From: an uncultured Clostridia bacterium
GTDB lineage: Bacteria > Bacillota > Clostridia > Christensenellales > Aristaeellaceae
Assembly (NCBI GenBank): GCA_937907055.1
Contig: CALCTW010000024.1
Span: 1-54,462 of the forward strand
DNA length: 54,462 bases
Reading direction: 5' to 3'
The position numbers and the translations under genes are program-made. Positions 43,308 through 51,797 of this stretch are shown piece by piece (position 1 is the first letter of the stretch; each line of letters begins with the position of its first letter). The notes under the pieces were generated by a model. That model had not been told where the DNA came from and ran no database searches. It saw only the letters and a list, made by a program, of their open reading frames with translations.

Positions 43308-43823
43308 ATGCTGAACGGAAAGAACATCGTGCTGGGCGTGACCGGCAGCCTCTCGGCATGGAAGGCCTGCCCGCTGTGCGCGGAGCTGAAAAACGCGAAT
43401 GTGAATATCGATGTGATCATGACCGCGAACGCGCAGCGGTTTATCGCGCCGCTGACCTTTGCCTCGCTGACGGGAAATCCCGTGGTATGTGATCAGTTTG
43501 AGCGGCCTTCGGCGTGGGATGTGAAGCATATTTCGCTGGCGCACAAGGCGCAGCTGTTCCTGATCGCCCCCTGCACGGCGGATATGCTGGGCAAGATCGC
43601 GAACGGCGTGGCGGATGATATGCTGTCCACGACTGTGATGGCGACAAAAGCCCCTGTGATGATCTGCCCGGCCATGGACGCGGCGACCCGGAGCCATCCT
43701 GCTGTACAGGCCAATGTGCAGAAGCTGGCCGCCAAGGGCATGATTATCGTGGGCGGCGAGGACGGAGGGATGGCGGATACGGAGGCGATCCTGCAGGCGA
43801 TCGAAAAGGTATTCGCGGATTGA
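43308..43823 (+). CDS. Stand-alone flavoprotein, phosphopantothenoylcysteine decarboxylase-like
   Basis: 171 residues of the HFCD flavoprotein fold: VLGVTGSLSAWKA (FMN site), ISLAHKAQLFLIAPCTADMLGKIANG (active-site His in this stretch) and ICPAMDAATRSHPAVQANV. It corresponds to the N-terminal CoaC half of bifunctional CoaBC; the synthetase half is absent. The usual PAMN motif reads PAMD, so activity in CoA synthesis is not certain. It is 12 bp behind the TtcA-like gene and followed by a terminator. Confidence 0.8.
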   Translation: MLNGKNIVLGVTGSLSAWKACPLCAELKNANVNIDVIMTANAQRFIAPLTFASLTGNPVVCDQFERPSAWDVKHISLAHKAQLFLIAPCTADMLGKIANGVADDMLSTTVMATKAPVMICPAMDAATRSHPAVQANVQKLAAKGMIIVGGEDGGMADTEAILQAIEKVFAD

Positions 43824-43845
43824 CTGTAAGAACTATGCGAACAGA

Positions 43846-43878
43846 ACGCGGCATTCATGAACGGGTGCCGCGTTTTTT
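43846..43878 (+). terminator. Terminator
   Basis: ACGCGGCA pairs with TGCCGCGT over a 12-base loop, followed by a T-run. Confidence 0.8.
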
Positions 43879-43896
43879 GTTGGTAAATTATGCGGG

Positions 43897-43925
43897 TTGC
43901 TCTAATGAAAAGAATAAGGTATAAT
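43897..43925 (+). promoter_or_regulatory. bioY promoter
   Basis: TTGCTC (43897-43902), 17-bp spacer, TATAAT (43920-43925). No clear BirA or BioR operator was seen. Confidence 0.65.
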
Positions 43926-43978
43926 GCAGGGCGGAAGGCAGCCGCGAGGCGCTTTACCCTTAACTGAGGAGATACAAA

Positions 43979-44572
43979 ATGAGCAAACCCATGAACAGTC
44001 ATACCCTGCGTATGATGATCGAGACCTCTGTGATGACCGTGCTGCTGGCTTGCTGCGCGTGGATCACGATCCCCTTCGGCGAGGTGCCGTTTACCCTGCA
44101 GACCTTCGGCGTATTTATGGCGATGCGCCTTCTGGGCGGCAAATGGGGCACTGTGTGCGTGGCGGTGTATATCGCGCTGGGCGCTGTGAACGCGCCTGTG
44201 TTTGCCGGATTCAAGGGCGGTGTGGATGTGCTGGTGGGGCCGACCGGCGGCTATATCTGGGGCTTCCTGCTGACCGGCATCGTGTACTGGGCCTCTGAGG
44301 AAGTACAGAAGCGCCTTGTGAAAAAGGAAGGGAAAATGATCCGCTGGGTGGTGCCCGGTGTGGTGCTCGCGATCGGCCTGCTGCTGTGCTATGCCTTCGG
44401 TACCCTGTGGTTCATCAATGTGATGAGCGGTAAGGGCAATGCCTACACGATCGGCGCGGCGCTGATGCTGTGCGTGATCCCCTACCTGCTGCCGGATGCC
44501 GCCAAGCTGGTGCTGGCGCTGATCCTGGGTGACCGCGTGAACAAAGCCCTCGGCCGTCTGGACAGAAAATAA
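43979..44572 (+). CDS. bioY: Biotin transporter substrate-binding subunit BioY
   Basis: A 197-residue S-component of an ECF biotin transporter with about six membrane spans. Typical motifs are WITIPFGEVPFTLQTFGVFM, LLGGKWGTVCVAVYIALGAVNAPVFAGFKGG (each part is family-conserved) and GPTGGYIWGF. The ECF energy-coupling genes are not in the window. Expression is monocistronic: a TATAAT promoter lies upstream and a hairpin with a T-run downstream. Confidence 0.95.
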   Translation: MSKPMNSHTLRMMIETSVMTVLLACCAWITIPFGEVPFTLQTFGVFMAMRLLGGKWGTVCVAVYIALGAVNAPVFAGFKGGVDVLVGPTGGYIWGFLLTGIVYWASEEVQKRLVKKEGKMIRWVVPGVVLAIGLLLCYAFGTLWFINVMSGKGNAYTIGAALMLCVIPYLLPDAAKLVLALILGDRVNKALGRLDRK

Positions 44573-44588
44573 GAATATTAAAAAGCAA

Positions 44589-44622
44589 GAACGCGTGTCT
44601 GAAAAAAGCGCGCGTTTCTTTT
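44589..44622 (+). terminator. Terminator after bioY
   Basis: GAACGCG pairs with CGCGTTT around a 15-base loop, followed by CTTTTT. Confidence 0.5.
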
Positions 44623-44664
44623 TGCCGCGCGGCCGGGAGCAGGGTGCGGCACGGCTGGCCGGTG

Positions 44665-44693
44665 TGGACAAAAGACGGGAAAAAGGGTATAAT
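44665..44693 (+). promoter_or_regulatory. gpsA promoter
   Basis: TGGACA (44665-44670), 17-bp spacer, TATAAT (44688-44693). Confidence 0.65.
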
Positions 44694-44760
44694 GAAACAG
44701 TAATAAACACCTGCGGCGCGCGCAAAAGACGGCGATGCCCGCAGGGGAAGGAAATGGAAC

Positions 44761-45744
44761 TTGAAGATCGGAATACTGGGAGCCGGAACCTGGGGGATCG
44801 CGCTGGCCAGAATGCTGGCCAACAGCGGACATGATGTGACGGTGTGGAGCGCGGTGCCCGGGGAGACGGCGCAGCTGGATAAAAACAGAACGCATCCGAA
44901 TCTGCCGGGGATGGTGATCCCGGAGACGGTGCGCTTTACGGAAGAACTGTCAGAGGCGTGTAAGGACGGGATCCTGCTGTTCGCGGTGCCGAGTATTTAT
45001 GTGCGTGAGACCGCGAAACGGGCGGCTAAGTATATCGGGCCTGAAACGATCATTGTGGATGTGGCGAAGGGCATAGAGCCCGGCACATTGATGATGATGA
45101 GCGAAGTGATCCGGGATGAAGTGGGGCAGGAGCACCCGGTGGTGGCCCTGTCCGGCCCGACCCACGCGGAAGAGGTGGCGCGCGACCTGCCGACGACCAT
45201 CGTATCCGCCTGCAGGGACGAAGCGGCGGCAAGGCTGGTGCAGGATGTGTTTATGAACACGTGTATGCGCGTGTATACGAATCATGATATCCGGGGCGTG
45301 GAGCTGTGCGGCGCGATGAAGAACATCATTGCCCTGGCCGCCGGTATCTCGACCGGCCTGGGCTACGGGGATAACGCGAAGGCCATGCTGATCACCCGCG
45401 GGATCGCGGAGATCGCGAGGCTGGGCGATAAGATGGGCTGCGAACAGCACACATTCGCGGGGCTTGCCGGGATCGGTGACCTGATCGTGACGGCGACCTC
45501 CATGCACAGCCGCAACAACCGCTGCGGTATGCTGATCGGCGAAGGCGCGAGCGCGGAGGAGGCCGCCCGAAAGGTGGGCATGGTGGTGGAGGGCGTGAAC
45601 GCGCTGCCCGCGGCCATGGAACTGATGCGCAAGTATCAAGTGGAGATGCCGATCATTGCCGCGGTGGACGCGGTGGTGAATCACGGCGCTGTGCCGCTGG
45701 AAAAGGTGAATGAGCTGATGCAGCGCGGAAAGAAAGCGGAATGA
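44761..45744 (+). CDS. gpsA: NAD(P)-dependent glycerol-3-phosphate dehydrogenase
   Basis: A 327-residue cytosolic enzyme making sn-glycerol-3-phosphate from dihydroxyacetone phosphate for phospholipids. The NAD site is ILGAGTWGIALARML. The catalytic Lys is in GAMKNIIALAAGISTGLGYG, and the substrate part is TFAGLAGIGDLIVT. The start is TTG at 44761, because the nearby ATG at 44754 is out of frame and KIGILGAG is the family's usual N terminus; GGGGAAGGAAA lies upstream. A very strong terminator follows. Confidence 0.96.
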   Translation: MKIGILGAGTWGIALARMLANSGHDVTVWSAVPGETAQLDKNRTHPNLPGMVIPETVRFTEELSEACKDGILLFAVPSIYVRETAKRAAKYIGPETIIVDVAKGIEPGTLMMMSEVIRDEVGQEHPVVALSGPTHAEEVARDLPTTIVSACRDEAAARLVQDVFMNTCMRVYTNHDIRGVELCGAMKNIIALAAGISTGLGYGDNAKAMLITRGIAEIARLGDKMGCEQHTFAGLAGIGDLIVTATSMHSRNNRCGMLIGEGASAEEAARKVGMVVEGVNALPAAMELMRKYQVEMPIIAAVDAVVNHGAVPLEKVNELMQRGKKAE

Positions 45745-45770
45745 CGCGCGAAAAAGGAATAAGGGAAACA

Positions 45771-45814
45771 AAAAAAACGAAGAACCACGCGCGGGCGCGG
45801 TTCTTCGTTTTTTG
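45771..45814. terminator. Strong terminator after gpsA
   Basis: AAAAAACGAAGAACC pairs with GGTTCTTCGTTTTTT: a 15-bp perfect stem usable in both directions. The same GGTTCTTCGTTTTT half recurs right of the IS element at 48789. Confidence 0.85.
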
Positions 45815-45901
45815 ATGCAGGCTCATCCGAAAAATGGGTTATATTATGGACTGTATATCCGGTATGCATTAATCATTCTTCTTCTTTTATGATTTGTCTG
45901 A

Positions 45902-45939
45902 TATAATACAGACGTAATCGATAAATGATGTATCGATTA
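45902..45939 (+). promoter_or_regulatory. -10 box and inverted repeat before the iron ADH gene
   Basis: TATAAT at 45902-45907 is followed by a perfect inverted repeat TAATCGATA (45915-45923) / TATCGATTA (45931-45939) with a 7-base spacer. A good -35 box is not obvious. The repeat sits over or just past the start point, as expected for a repressor operator. Confidence 0.55.
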
Positions 45940-45980
45940 GAAGAATTCAACGAACAGGATGATACAAGGAGGTAATTCCA

Positions 45981-47204
45981 ATGGCTCGTTTTACTCTTCC
46001 CCGTGACCTGTATCATGGCAAGGGCTCTCTGGAAGCCCTGAAGACCTTCAAGGGCACCAAGGCGATGATCTGCGTCGGCGGCGGCTCCATGAAGAAGTTT
46101 GGTTTCCTGGACCGTGCTGAAGCTTACCTGAAGGAAGCCGGCATGGAAGTGCAGATTTTTGACGGTATTGAACCCGATCCTTCTGTGGAGACCGTTATGC
46201 GCGGCGCGGAAGCGATGCTGGCCTTCCAGCCTGACTGGATCGTGGCGATCGGCGGCGGTTCCCCCATCGATGCCGCGAAGGCGATGTGGATCAAGTATGA
46301 ATATCCGGAGTGCACCTTTGAAGATATGTGCAAGATCTTCGGTATTCCCGAGCTGCGCAAGAAGGCTCATTTCTGCGCTGTTTCCTCCACTTCCGGTACC
46401 GCGACCGAAGTGACCGCTTTCTCCATCATCACCGACTACAGCAAGGGTATCAAGTATCCCATCGCTGACTTTGAGATCACGCCCGATGTGGCTATCGTGG
46501 ACCCCGAACTGGCTGAGACCATGCCCAAGAAGCTGGTGGCTCATACCGGTATGGACGCGATGACCCATGCTGTGGAAGCCTATGTTTCCACCGCGAACTG
46601 CGATTATACCGATCCTCTGGCCATCCATGCCATTGAGATGATCCAGAATGACCTGGTGGCTTCCTACAACGGCGATATGGCCGCCCGTGACCGTATGCAC
46701 AACGCGCAGTGCCTGGCCGGTATGGCGTTCAGCAACGCGCTGCTGGGTATCGTGCACTCCATGGCCCACAAGACCGGCGCTGCCTTCGCTGATTACGGCG
46801 CTCACATCATCCACGGCGCTGCCAACGCGATGTATCTGCCCAAGGTGGTTGCTTTCAACGCCAAGGAAGAGACTGCCAAGAAGCGCTACGGCGTGATCGT
46901 GGATTACATGGGTATTGCCGATAAGAGCGCTTCCGACGATGAAAAGGTGGCCGCCCTGATCGCTTACCTGCGTAAGATGAACGATGACCTGAACATCCCC
47001 CACAGCATCGGCACCTACGGCGCGGACAGCTATCCCACCGAGAAGGGCTTTGTGCCGGAGGAAGTGTTCCTGGAGCGCCTGCATGATATCGCTGTGAACG
47101 CGATCGGCGATGCCTGCACCGGTTCCAACCCCCGTCAGCCCTCCGTGGAGGAAATGGAAAAGCTGCTGAAGTGCTGCTACTATGACACTGAGGTGGATTT
47201 CTGA
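45981..47204 (+). CDS. Iron-containing alcohol dehydrogenase
   Basis: A 407-residue group III (Fe-dependent) alcohol dehydrogenase, butanol-dehydrogenase-like. The nucleotide site is AIGGGSPIDAAKAMW. The metal ligands fall in MDAMTHAVEAYVS (Asp/His region), GIVHSMAHKTGA and DYGAHIIHGAANAM. AAGGAGG lies upstream of the ATG. Codon use is strongly C-ending (UAC, UUC, AUC), as in highly expressed genes, in keeping with a fermentative role in reoxidising NAD(P)H. A possible operator lies just upstream. Confidence 0.94.
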   Translation: MARFTLPRDLYHGKGSLEALKTFKGTKAMICVGGGSMKKFGFLDRAEAYLKEAGMEVQIFDGIEPDPSVETVMRGAEAMLAFQPDWIVAIGGGSPIDAAKAMWIKYEYPECTFEDMCKIFGIPELRKKAHFCAVSSTSGTATEVTAFSIITDYSKGIKYPIADFEITPDVAIVDPELAETMPKKLVAHTGMDAMTHAVEAYVSTANCDYTDPLAIHAIEMIQNDLVASYNGDMAARDRMHNAQCLAGMAFSNALLGIVHSMAHKTGAAFADYGAHIIHGAANAMYLPKVVAFNAKEETAKKRYGVIVDYMGIADKSASDDEKVAALIAYLRKMNDDLNIPHSIGTYGADSYPTEKGFVPEEVFLERLHDIAVNAIGDACTGSNPRQPSVEEMEKLLKCCYYDTEVDF

Positions 47205-47258
47205 TCTGAGTGAATAAAGGGAAGGATCCCGCAAGGGAAACCGAACTGAACACACAGG

Positions 47259-47284
47259 GCCCCGGCGAAATGCCGGGGCTTTTT
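47259..47284 (+). terminator. Terminator after the iron ADH gene
   Basis: GCCCCGGC-GAAAT-GCCGGGGC followed by TTTTT. Confidence 0.85.
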
Positions 47285-47308
47285 GCGTAACAAAAAAACC
47301 GGGCAAAT

Positions 47309-47333
47309 TGATATGTACCCCCAATACTGGACA
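47309..47333 (+). repeat. Left inverted repeat of the IS
   Basis: 25 bp starting TGATATGTACCC and ending CTGGACA. It overlaps the hairpin at 47318-47347. Confidence 0.85.
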
Positions 47334-47347
47334 ACCAGTATTGGGGG
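47318..47347 (+). promoter_or_regulatory. Hairpin sequestering the orfA ribosome binding site
   Basis: CCCCCAATACTGG and CCAGTATTGGGGG form a perfect 13-bp stem with loop ACAA. The GGGGG of the right arm is the only binding site for the ATG at 47355, so outside transcripts would fold and block transposase translation. Confidence 0.7.
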
Positions 47348-47354
47348 TATTTGC

Positions 47355-47918
47355 ATGAAATACAGTAACGAATTCAAGTTAAAGAGTGTGGAGATGTATC
47401 GAGAAGGGAGATACCCAGATACACCGAAAGGGATCAGTAAAGAAGAATTTCACAAGACAATCAGGCAATGGGTTCGGATGGAAGAAGCATCAGGTCCCGA
47501 GGTACTCAAGCATAAGAATCACAATAAAGAATGGACAGTTGAAGAAAGATATAAGTTGGTGGCAAAAGTACTGGCAGGACAATCAATTAAATCTGTAGCA
47601 GTGTCAAGAGGAATAAACTCTGGGTTATTGTATCAATGGGTACGAAGGTATAAAATGAGAGGGTATGAAGGACTTGCCACTATGAAGAAAGGCAGGCCAT
47701 CCAAGGAGCCCTCCATGAAAAAGAAAGAGTTACCGGCAGAATTAACACCCTCTGAGCGTGAAGAAATGATTCGCCTCAAGGCAGAAATAGAATATCTTCG
47801 AGCGGAGAACGCTGTAATAAAAAAAGAAATCGCCTTGAGAGAAGAACAAAAGGCAGCGCAACTCAAGGCGAAAAGGCAGCGCTCGTCAAGGAACTCCGAG
47901 AAGAAGGACATCCGCTAA
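47355..47918 (+). CDS. IS3-family OrfA (DNA-binding part of transposase)
   Basis: 187 residues with two helix-turn-helix segments (SNEFKLKSVEMYREGRYPD; ERYKLVAKVLAGQSIKSVAV) and a leucine-rich coiled coil at about 130-165 (EREEMIRLKAEIEYLRAENA). It ends at TAA. The A-AAA-G run at 47871-47875 lies where the orfB frame (EKAALVKELREEGHPLKYL) opens in the -1 frame, so a fused OrfAB transposase is probably made by -1 slippage. Start 47355 follows GGGGG. Confidence 0.9.
   Translation: MKYSNEFKLKSVEMYREGRYPDTPKGISKEEFHKTIRQWVRMEEASGPEVLKHKNHNKEWTVEERYKLVAKVLAGQSIKSVAVSRGINSGLLYQWVRRYKMRGYEGLATMKKGRPSKEPSMKKKELPAELTPSEREEMIRLKAEIEYLRAENAVIKKEIALREEQKAAQLKAKRQRSSRNSEKKDIR
47871..47875 (+). promoter_or_regulatory. 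Likely -1 frameshift site
   Basis: AAAAG in the context GCG-AAA-AGG of orfA. After a -1 slip the frame reads EKAALVKELREEGHPL into orfB, the usual junction sequence of this family. Confidence 0.55.
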
Positions 47919-47923
47919 AGTAT

Positions 47924-48739
47924 TTGCTCAAAGCCATCGGCATGTCTAAATCGACCTTTTACTTTGAGTTGAGCAAAACAGATGCTGTTCAGGAACGTAA
48001 TGCACCCATAGAATCCGAGATTCATGTCATATTTGCACAGAACAAGGGCCGCTATGGTGTCAGACGAATCCATGCAGAGCTGGTCAACCGAGGGTTTACT
48101 GTGAATCACAAGCGCGTTCAGCGAATCATGCACAACCTGGGTTTGCTCGGCAAACGTCCCAAGGAAAAGTATCATTCCTATAAAGGAGATGTCGGTTGTG
48201 TAGCAGCAAATGTGATTGACCGTGACTTCAGCACAACAGCACCGCTGGAAAAGTGGACAACAGATGTATCTCAGTTCAGCTTTTCGTGGGGCAAATGCTA
48301 CATTTCGCCTATCTTGGATATGAACACAAATGAAATTATTGCTTACGATCTTTCTCAAAGCCCAAACCTTGAACAGATCAGCAGAATGCTGCATTCAGCT
48401 TTTGAGCGATTCCCTCATCCTGAAGGTCTGGTGATGCATTCGGATCAGGGCTGGCAATACCAACATACGCTGTATCGAGAAGAACTGAAGAAACATGGTG
48501 TGATCCAATCCATGTCCCGAAAAGGCAATTGCTATGACAACTGCATAATGGAAACCTTCTTTGGACGTTTGAAAAACGAGATGTTTTATGGTTATGAAAA
48601 ACAGTATGATTCTTTCGCCGCTTTCTCTGCCGCAATTGCAGAGTATATCGATTACTACAACAACGAAAGGATCCAACGCAAAACAAAATGGATGCCTCCT
48701 GCAAAATACAGGAAAGCATCCATGAATTTCAGTTGTTGA
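47924..48739 (+). CDS. IS3-family OrfB (DDE transposase)
   Basis: 271 residues from TTG 47924 (also made as OrfAB fusion). An HTH_21-like part (GRYGVRRIHAELVNRGFTVN) is followed by the rve integrase core with the DDE triad: Asp in KWTTDVSQF, Asp in LVMHSDQGWQY and Glu in NCIMETFFGRLKNE. No stop or frameshift interrupts it. It lies 42 bp inside the right end of the element. Confidence 0.93.
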   Translation: MLKAIGMSKSTFYFELSKTDAVQERNAPIESEIHVIFAQNKGRYGVRRIHAELVNRGFTVNHKRVQRIMHNLGLLGKRPKEKYHSYKGDVGCVAANVIDRDFSTTAPLEKWTTDVSQFSFSWGKCYISPILDMNTNEIIAYDLSQSPNLEQISRMLHSAFERFPHPEGLVMHSDQGWQYQHTLYREELKKHGVIQSMSRKGNCYDNCIMETFFGRLKNEMFYGYEKQYDSFAAFSAAIAEYIDYYNNERIQRKTKWMPPAKYRKASMNFSC

Positions 48740-48756
48740 GCTTACTAAACGAACGG

Positions 48757-48781
48757 TGTCCAGTTTTTTGGGTACATATCA
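48757..48781 (+). repeat. Right inverted repeat of the IS
   Basis: TGTCCAG..GGGTACATATCA, the inverse of the left end with three mismatches; followed by the AAT duplication. Confidence 0.85.
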
Positions 48782-48809
48782 AATGCCCGGTTCTTCGTTT
48801 TTAGGTTGA

Positions 48810-51797
48810 TCAATTCTTTTTCTTGTCGGGATGGCGCATCTCACGATAGAGCATATCGGCAAGCGTATTCATGATGGCGTTATACTTGCCCTGATCCTCA
48901 AACAGAGAGGTGTAGGTCTCCTGAGATTCCATGTAGCTGTCCTGCGCGGCTGTGTTGAAGGCCTGCGGGAAGATGCTTTCAGCGAAAATCTGAGGATCGG
49001 AGGACAGGGCCATGTTGGTCAGCTTGGAGTCACTGCGCAGCTTTTCGGCCAAGGCGCCGATCATCACACGGTCGGCATCGGTGAATTCGCCCTTATACTT
49101 CTCATTGATCCGTTCGATGATCTCATCCAGCGGGTCTTTTTCTTCGGGCTTGCCGCCGCCGCTGGGGGCAGCGGCTTCATAAACGCCGATCTCTTCACCA
49201 AGACCGATATCGCCATCGAAGGTCTTCTCCAGCTTGTACATTTCCAGTGTCAGCAGCTCCGCGATGTTATCCATCACCACCACCTCAACCGGCAGGAGGC
49301 CAATGAGGAAGGAGCAATACACAAACTCACGATGCAGTTCCTTGTCGAACATGCGGACGATCTGCGAAACATACTTGTACCACTTGCAGAAATTGCGCAT
49401 GGTACGGCGGATATTATACTGATCGTCCTTGGACTTTTCCTGATAACGCTGCACGGCAGGAACCATCTTGCTGACCAGCTTGCCCTGAGCATCACTGCTC
49501 TGCACACCCTTGGAGAAATACACGGCGCAGAAAGCATCAATGTCGGTGTCATCATAAAGCCGGTAAGCGCGGAGCTCTTTCTCAACCTTGTACAGCAGAT
49601 CGGTGTTGACCTCTTCTTCCAAAGCGGTTTCGTGATAGAACACCTGGAAGTCAGCCTGCACATCGTCCTTTTCGTTGGCAAAGTCCAGCACGAAGGTGTC
49701 GTTCTTACCGGGGCATGTGCGGTTCAGGCGGCTGAGGGTCTGCACAGTCTTCACATTGCGCAGCTTCTTATCCACGATCATGGTATGCAGCAGGGGCTCA
49801 TCAAAGCCGGTCTGATACTTTTCTGCCACGATCAGAATATTGAAGTTGTCGTGGAATTCCTGCTTGGTCTGGTTCTCCTGAATATGGCTGCCGTCCGGAC
49901 GCACATTGAGGCCGGGCTCCGTATAGGTCTCGTCACCCAGCGTAACCTCGCCGGAGAACGCGACCATGGGTTTCACATCCGTGTAGCCCATCTCTGCGGC
50001 ATAGCGCTTGACTTCCATGAAGTACAGCACAGCAGCAGGACGGGAGGCTGTGACCACCATCATTTTGCCCTTGCCGTTGATCTTCTGGTGCGTTGTGCTG
50101 CGGAAGGTCTCAACGATGATCTCAGACTTCTGACGGATGTTCTCCGGATGGAGCTGCTCATATTTCTTGATGACCTTGCTGGCGCTGGACGCGGGAACCT
50201 CCGGATTATCCGGCGCGTTCTTCGCAATCTTGAAGCAGGTCTTATAGGTCATGTAGTTTTGCAGCACATCGAGGATGAAGCCTTCCTCAATGGCCTGATG
50301 CATGCTGTAGATGTGGAAAGGATGGAAGCTGCCGTCAGAAGCCTGCCAGCCGAACATCTCCAGCGTGGTATCCTTGGGGGTAGCGGTGAAGGCAAAGAAG
50401 GACAGATTATGATGCTTGCCGTGGGCAACCAGCTCTTTGACCAGTTTGTCCTGCGGGTCGATCTTGTCCTCGGCAATGCCCTCGATCTCGGCGTACTCCT
50501 TGAGCGCGGGGCCAATATCAGCCAAGGCAGTCTTGAGCTTCTGCGCGCTGCTACCGGACTGAGAGGAATGGGCTTCGTCACAGATGATGGCGAAATTTCT
50601 GCCGTTGGCGGCATCGACTTCTTCGTAGATGACCGGGAACTTCTGCAGCGTGGTGACGATGATGCGAGCGCCGTTGTTAATGGCATTCTTGAGGTCCTGC
50701 GAGTTCTTACCTTCGCCGATGGTCTCCACGGTGCCAAGCGTATGGTCAAATCCGGAGATGGTCGCCTGAAGCTGCGCGTCCAGCACGGTACGGTCGGTAA
50801 CCACGATGACGCTGCTGAAGATGGCCCGATTCTCGCTGTCATGCAGAGAGGCCAAGCGATAGGCTGTCCACGCGATGGAGTTGGACTTACCGGAACCGGC
50901 AGAATGCTGGATCAGATAATTGCGACCCGCGCCGTTTGCCCTGACATCGGCCACCAGCTTGCGAACCACATCCAGCTGATGGAATCGCGGGAAGATCAGG
51001 CGATCGCCCTGCAGGCTGATGAACTTCTGAATGATGTCCATCATGCTGTCAGCTTTGAACACCTGCTTCCACAAGTAATCAGAGGGATAGCCTTCCGGAT
51101 TGGCAGGATTGCCCTTGCCGCCGTCATTACCGGCACCGTTGCTGCCCTGATTGAAAGGCAGGAAGAAGGTCTTATCTCCGGCAAGCTTGGTGGTCATCCA
51201 CGCCTGATTGAGGTCAACACAGAAGAACGCAAGGATACGCTTGTTGAACTGGAAGCAGATTTCGCGGGGATCACGGTCGTTTTTCCACTGCTTCTTGGCA
51301 TTCTCCACGCTCTGACCGGTGAACTGGTTCTTCAGCTCAAAGGCAAACACGGGAATGCCATTGACCGTCAGCAGCATATCTACGGAATTGTTATTGGACG
51401 CGCTGTAATGCCACTGGCGGATGCAGTGGAAGATGTTCTGCTGATAGTTAGCAGCATCGGTCTCGTTGAGAGAGGATTCCGGCATAAAGTAGCACACCCG
51501 GAAGGAAATGCCCCTGTGCTTGAAACCATGGCGCAGCACATCCAGCACACCATCCATATCGCAGGCATTGTTGAACGCCACGCAGAACTTGCGTTCCGGA
51601 TCGACAGCGTTCATGTTCACAAAGCGCTGCCATGCCTTGGGCTGGGTGGCCTGAACAAAGCGGATCAGCGTGGCAGGATACAGACCAAGCTTCGGGTCGT
51701 AATCGTCCTCACAATGAGTGTAACCACCTGCGGGGGAAAGAAAGAAGGATTCAATATCACTTTCAAAACGCTTTTCGGATGTATCGGTGATGGGCAT
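48810..51797 (-). CDS. hsdR: Type I restriction enzyme R subunit
   Basis: 995 residues. The N-terminal nuclease domain has the PD-(D/E)xK core VDMLLTVNGIPVFAFELKNQ. The helicase follows with Walker A HSAGSGKSNS, the DEAH motif ICDEAHSSQSG, FTATPKDT and a C-terminal RLNRTCPGK. It cuts unmodified DNA after ATP-driven translocation, in complex with HsdM and HsdS. The ATG at 51797 abuts the stop of the small upstream gene, with GGAGG overlapping that stop region. It is the last gene of the operon; its stop is 26 bp from the IS. Confidence 0.95.
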   Translation of the reverse strand: MPITDTSEKRFESDIESFFLSPAGGYTHCEDDYDPKLGLYPATLIRFVQATQPKAWQRFVNMNAVDPERKFCVAFNNACDMDGVLDVLRHGFKHRGISFRVCYFMPESSLNETDAANYQQNIFHCIRQWHYSASNNNSVDMLLTVNGIPVFAFELKNQFTGQSVENAKKQWKNDRDPREICFQFNKRILAFFCVDLNQAWMTTKLAGDKTFFLPFNQGSNGAGNDGGKGNPANPEGYPSDYLWKQVFKADSMMDIIQKFISLQGDRLIFPRFHQLDVVRKLVADVRANGAGRNYLIQHSAGSGKSNSIAWTAYRLASLHDSENRAIFSSVIVVTDRTVLDAQLQATISGFDHTLGTVETIGEGKNSQDLKNAINNGARIIVTTLQKFPVIYEEVDAANGRNFAIICDEAHSSQSGSSAQKLKTALADIGPALKEYAEIEGIAEDKIDPQDKLVKELVAHGKHHNLSFFAFTATPKDTTLEMFGWQASDGSFHPFHIYSMHQAIEEGFILDVLQNYMTYKTCFKIAKNAPDNPEVPASSASKVIKKYEQLHPENIRQKSEIIVETFRSTTHQKINGKGKMMVVTASRPAAVLYFMEVKRYAAEMGYTDVKPMVAFSGEVTLGDETYTEPGLNVRPDGSHIQENQTKQEFHDNFNILIVAEKYQTGFDEPLLHTMIVDKKLRNVKTVQTLSRLNRTCPGKNDTFVLDFANEKDDVQADFQVFYHETALEEEVNTDLLYKVEKELRAYRLYDDTDIDAFCAVYFSKGVQSSDAQGKLVSKMVPAVQRYQEKSKDDQYNIRRTMRNFCKWYKYVSQIVRMFDKELHREFVYCSFLIGLLPVEVVVMDNIAELLTLEMYKLEKTFDGDIGLGEEIGVYEAAAPSGGGKPEEKDPLDEIIERINEKYKGEFTDADRVMIGALAEKLRSDSKLTNMALSSDPQIFAESIFPQAFNTAAQDSYMESQETYTSLFEDQGKYNAIMNTLADMLYREMRHPDKKKN

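Larger units (their letters stand above)
47309..48781 (+). mobile_element. IS3-family insertion sequence (1473 bp)
   Basis: The inverted ends are 47309-47333 (TGATATGTACCC..CTGGACA) and 48757-48781, with 22 of 25 bases identical and the family's TG/CA tips. A 3-bp direct repeat AAT flanks the element (47306-47308, 48782-48784). It carries overlapping orfA and orfB with a DDE transposase. Removing it restores the hairpin AACCGGGC-AAAT-GCCCGGTT, so it has inserted in a terminator loop. It appears intact and could be active. Confidence 0.93.

Noticed and set aside
44754..44834. ATG start at 44754 for gpsA
   Set aside because: It is out of frame with the conserved KIGILGAGTWG start; TTG at 44761 fits the family.
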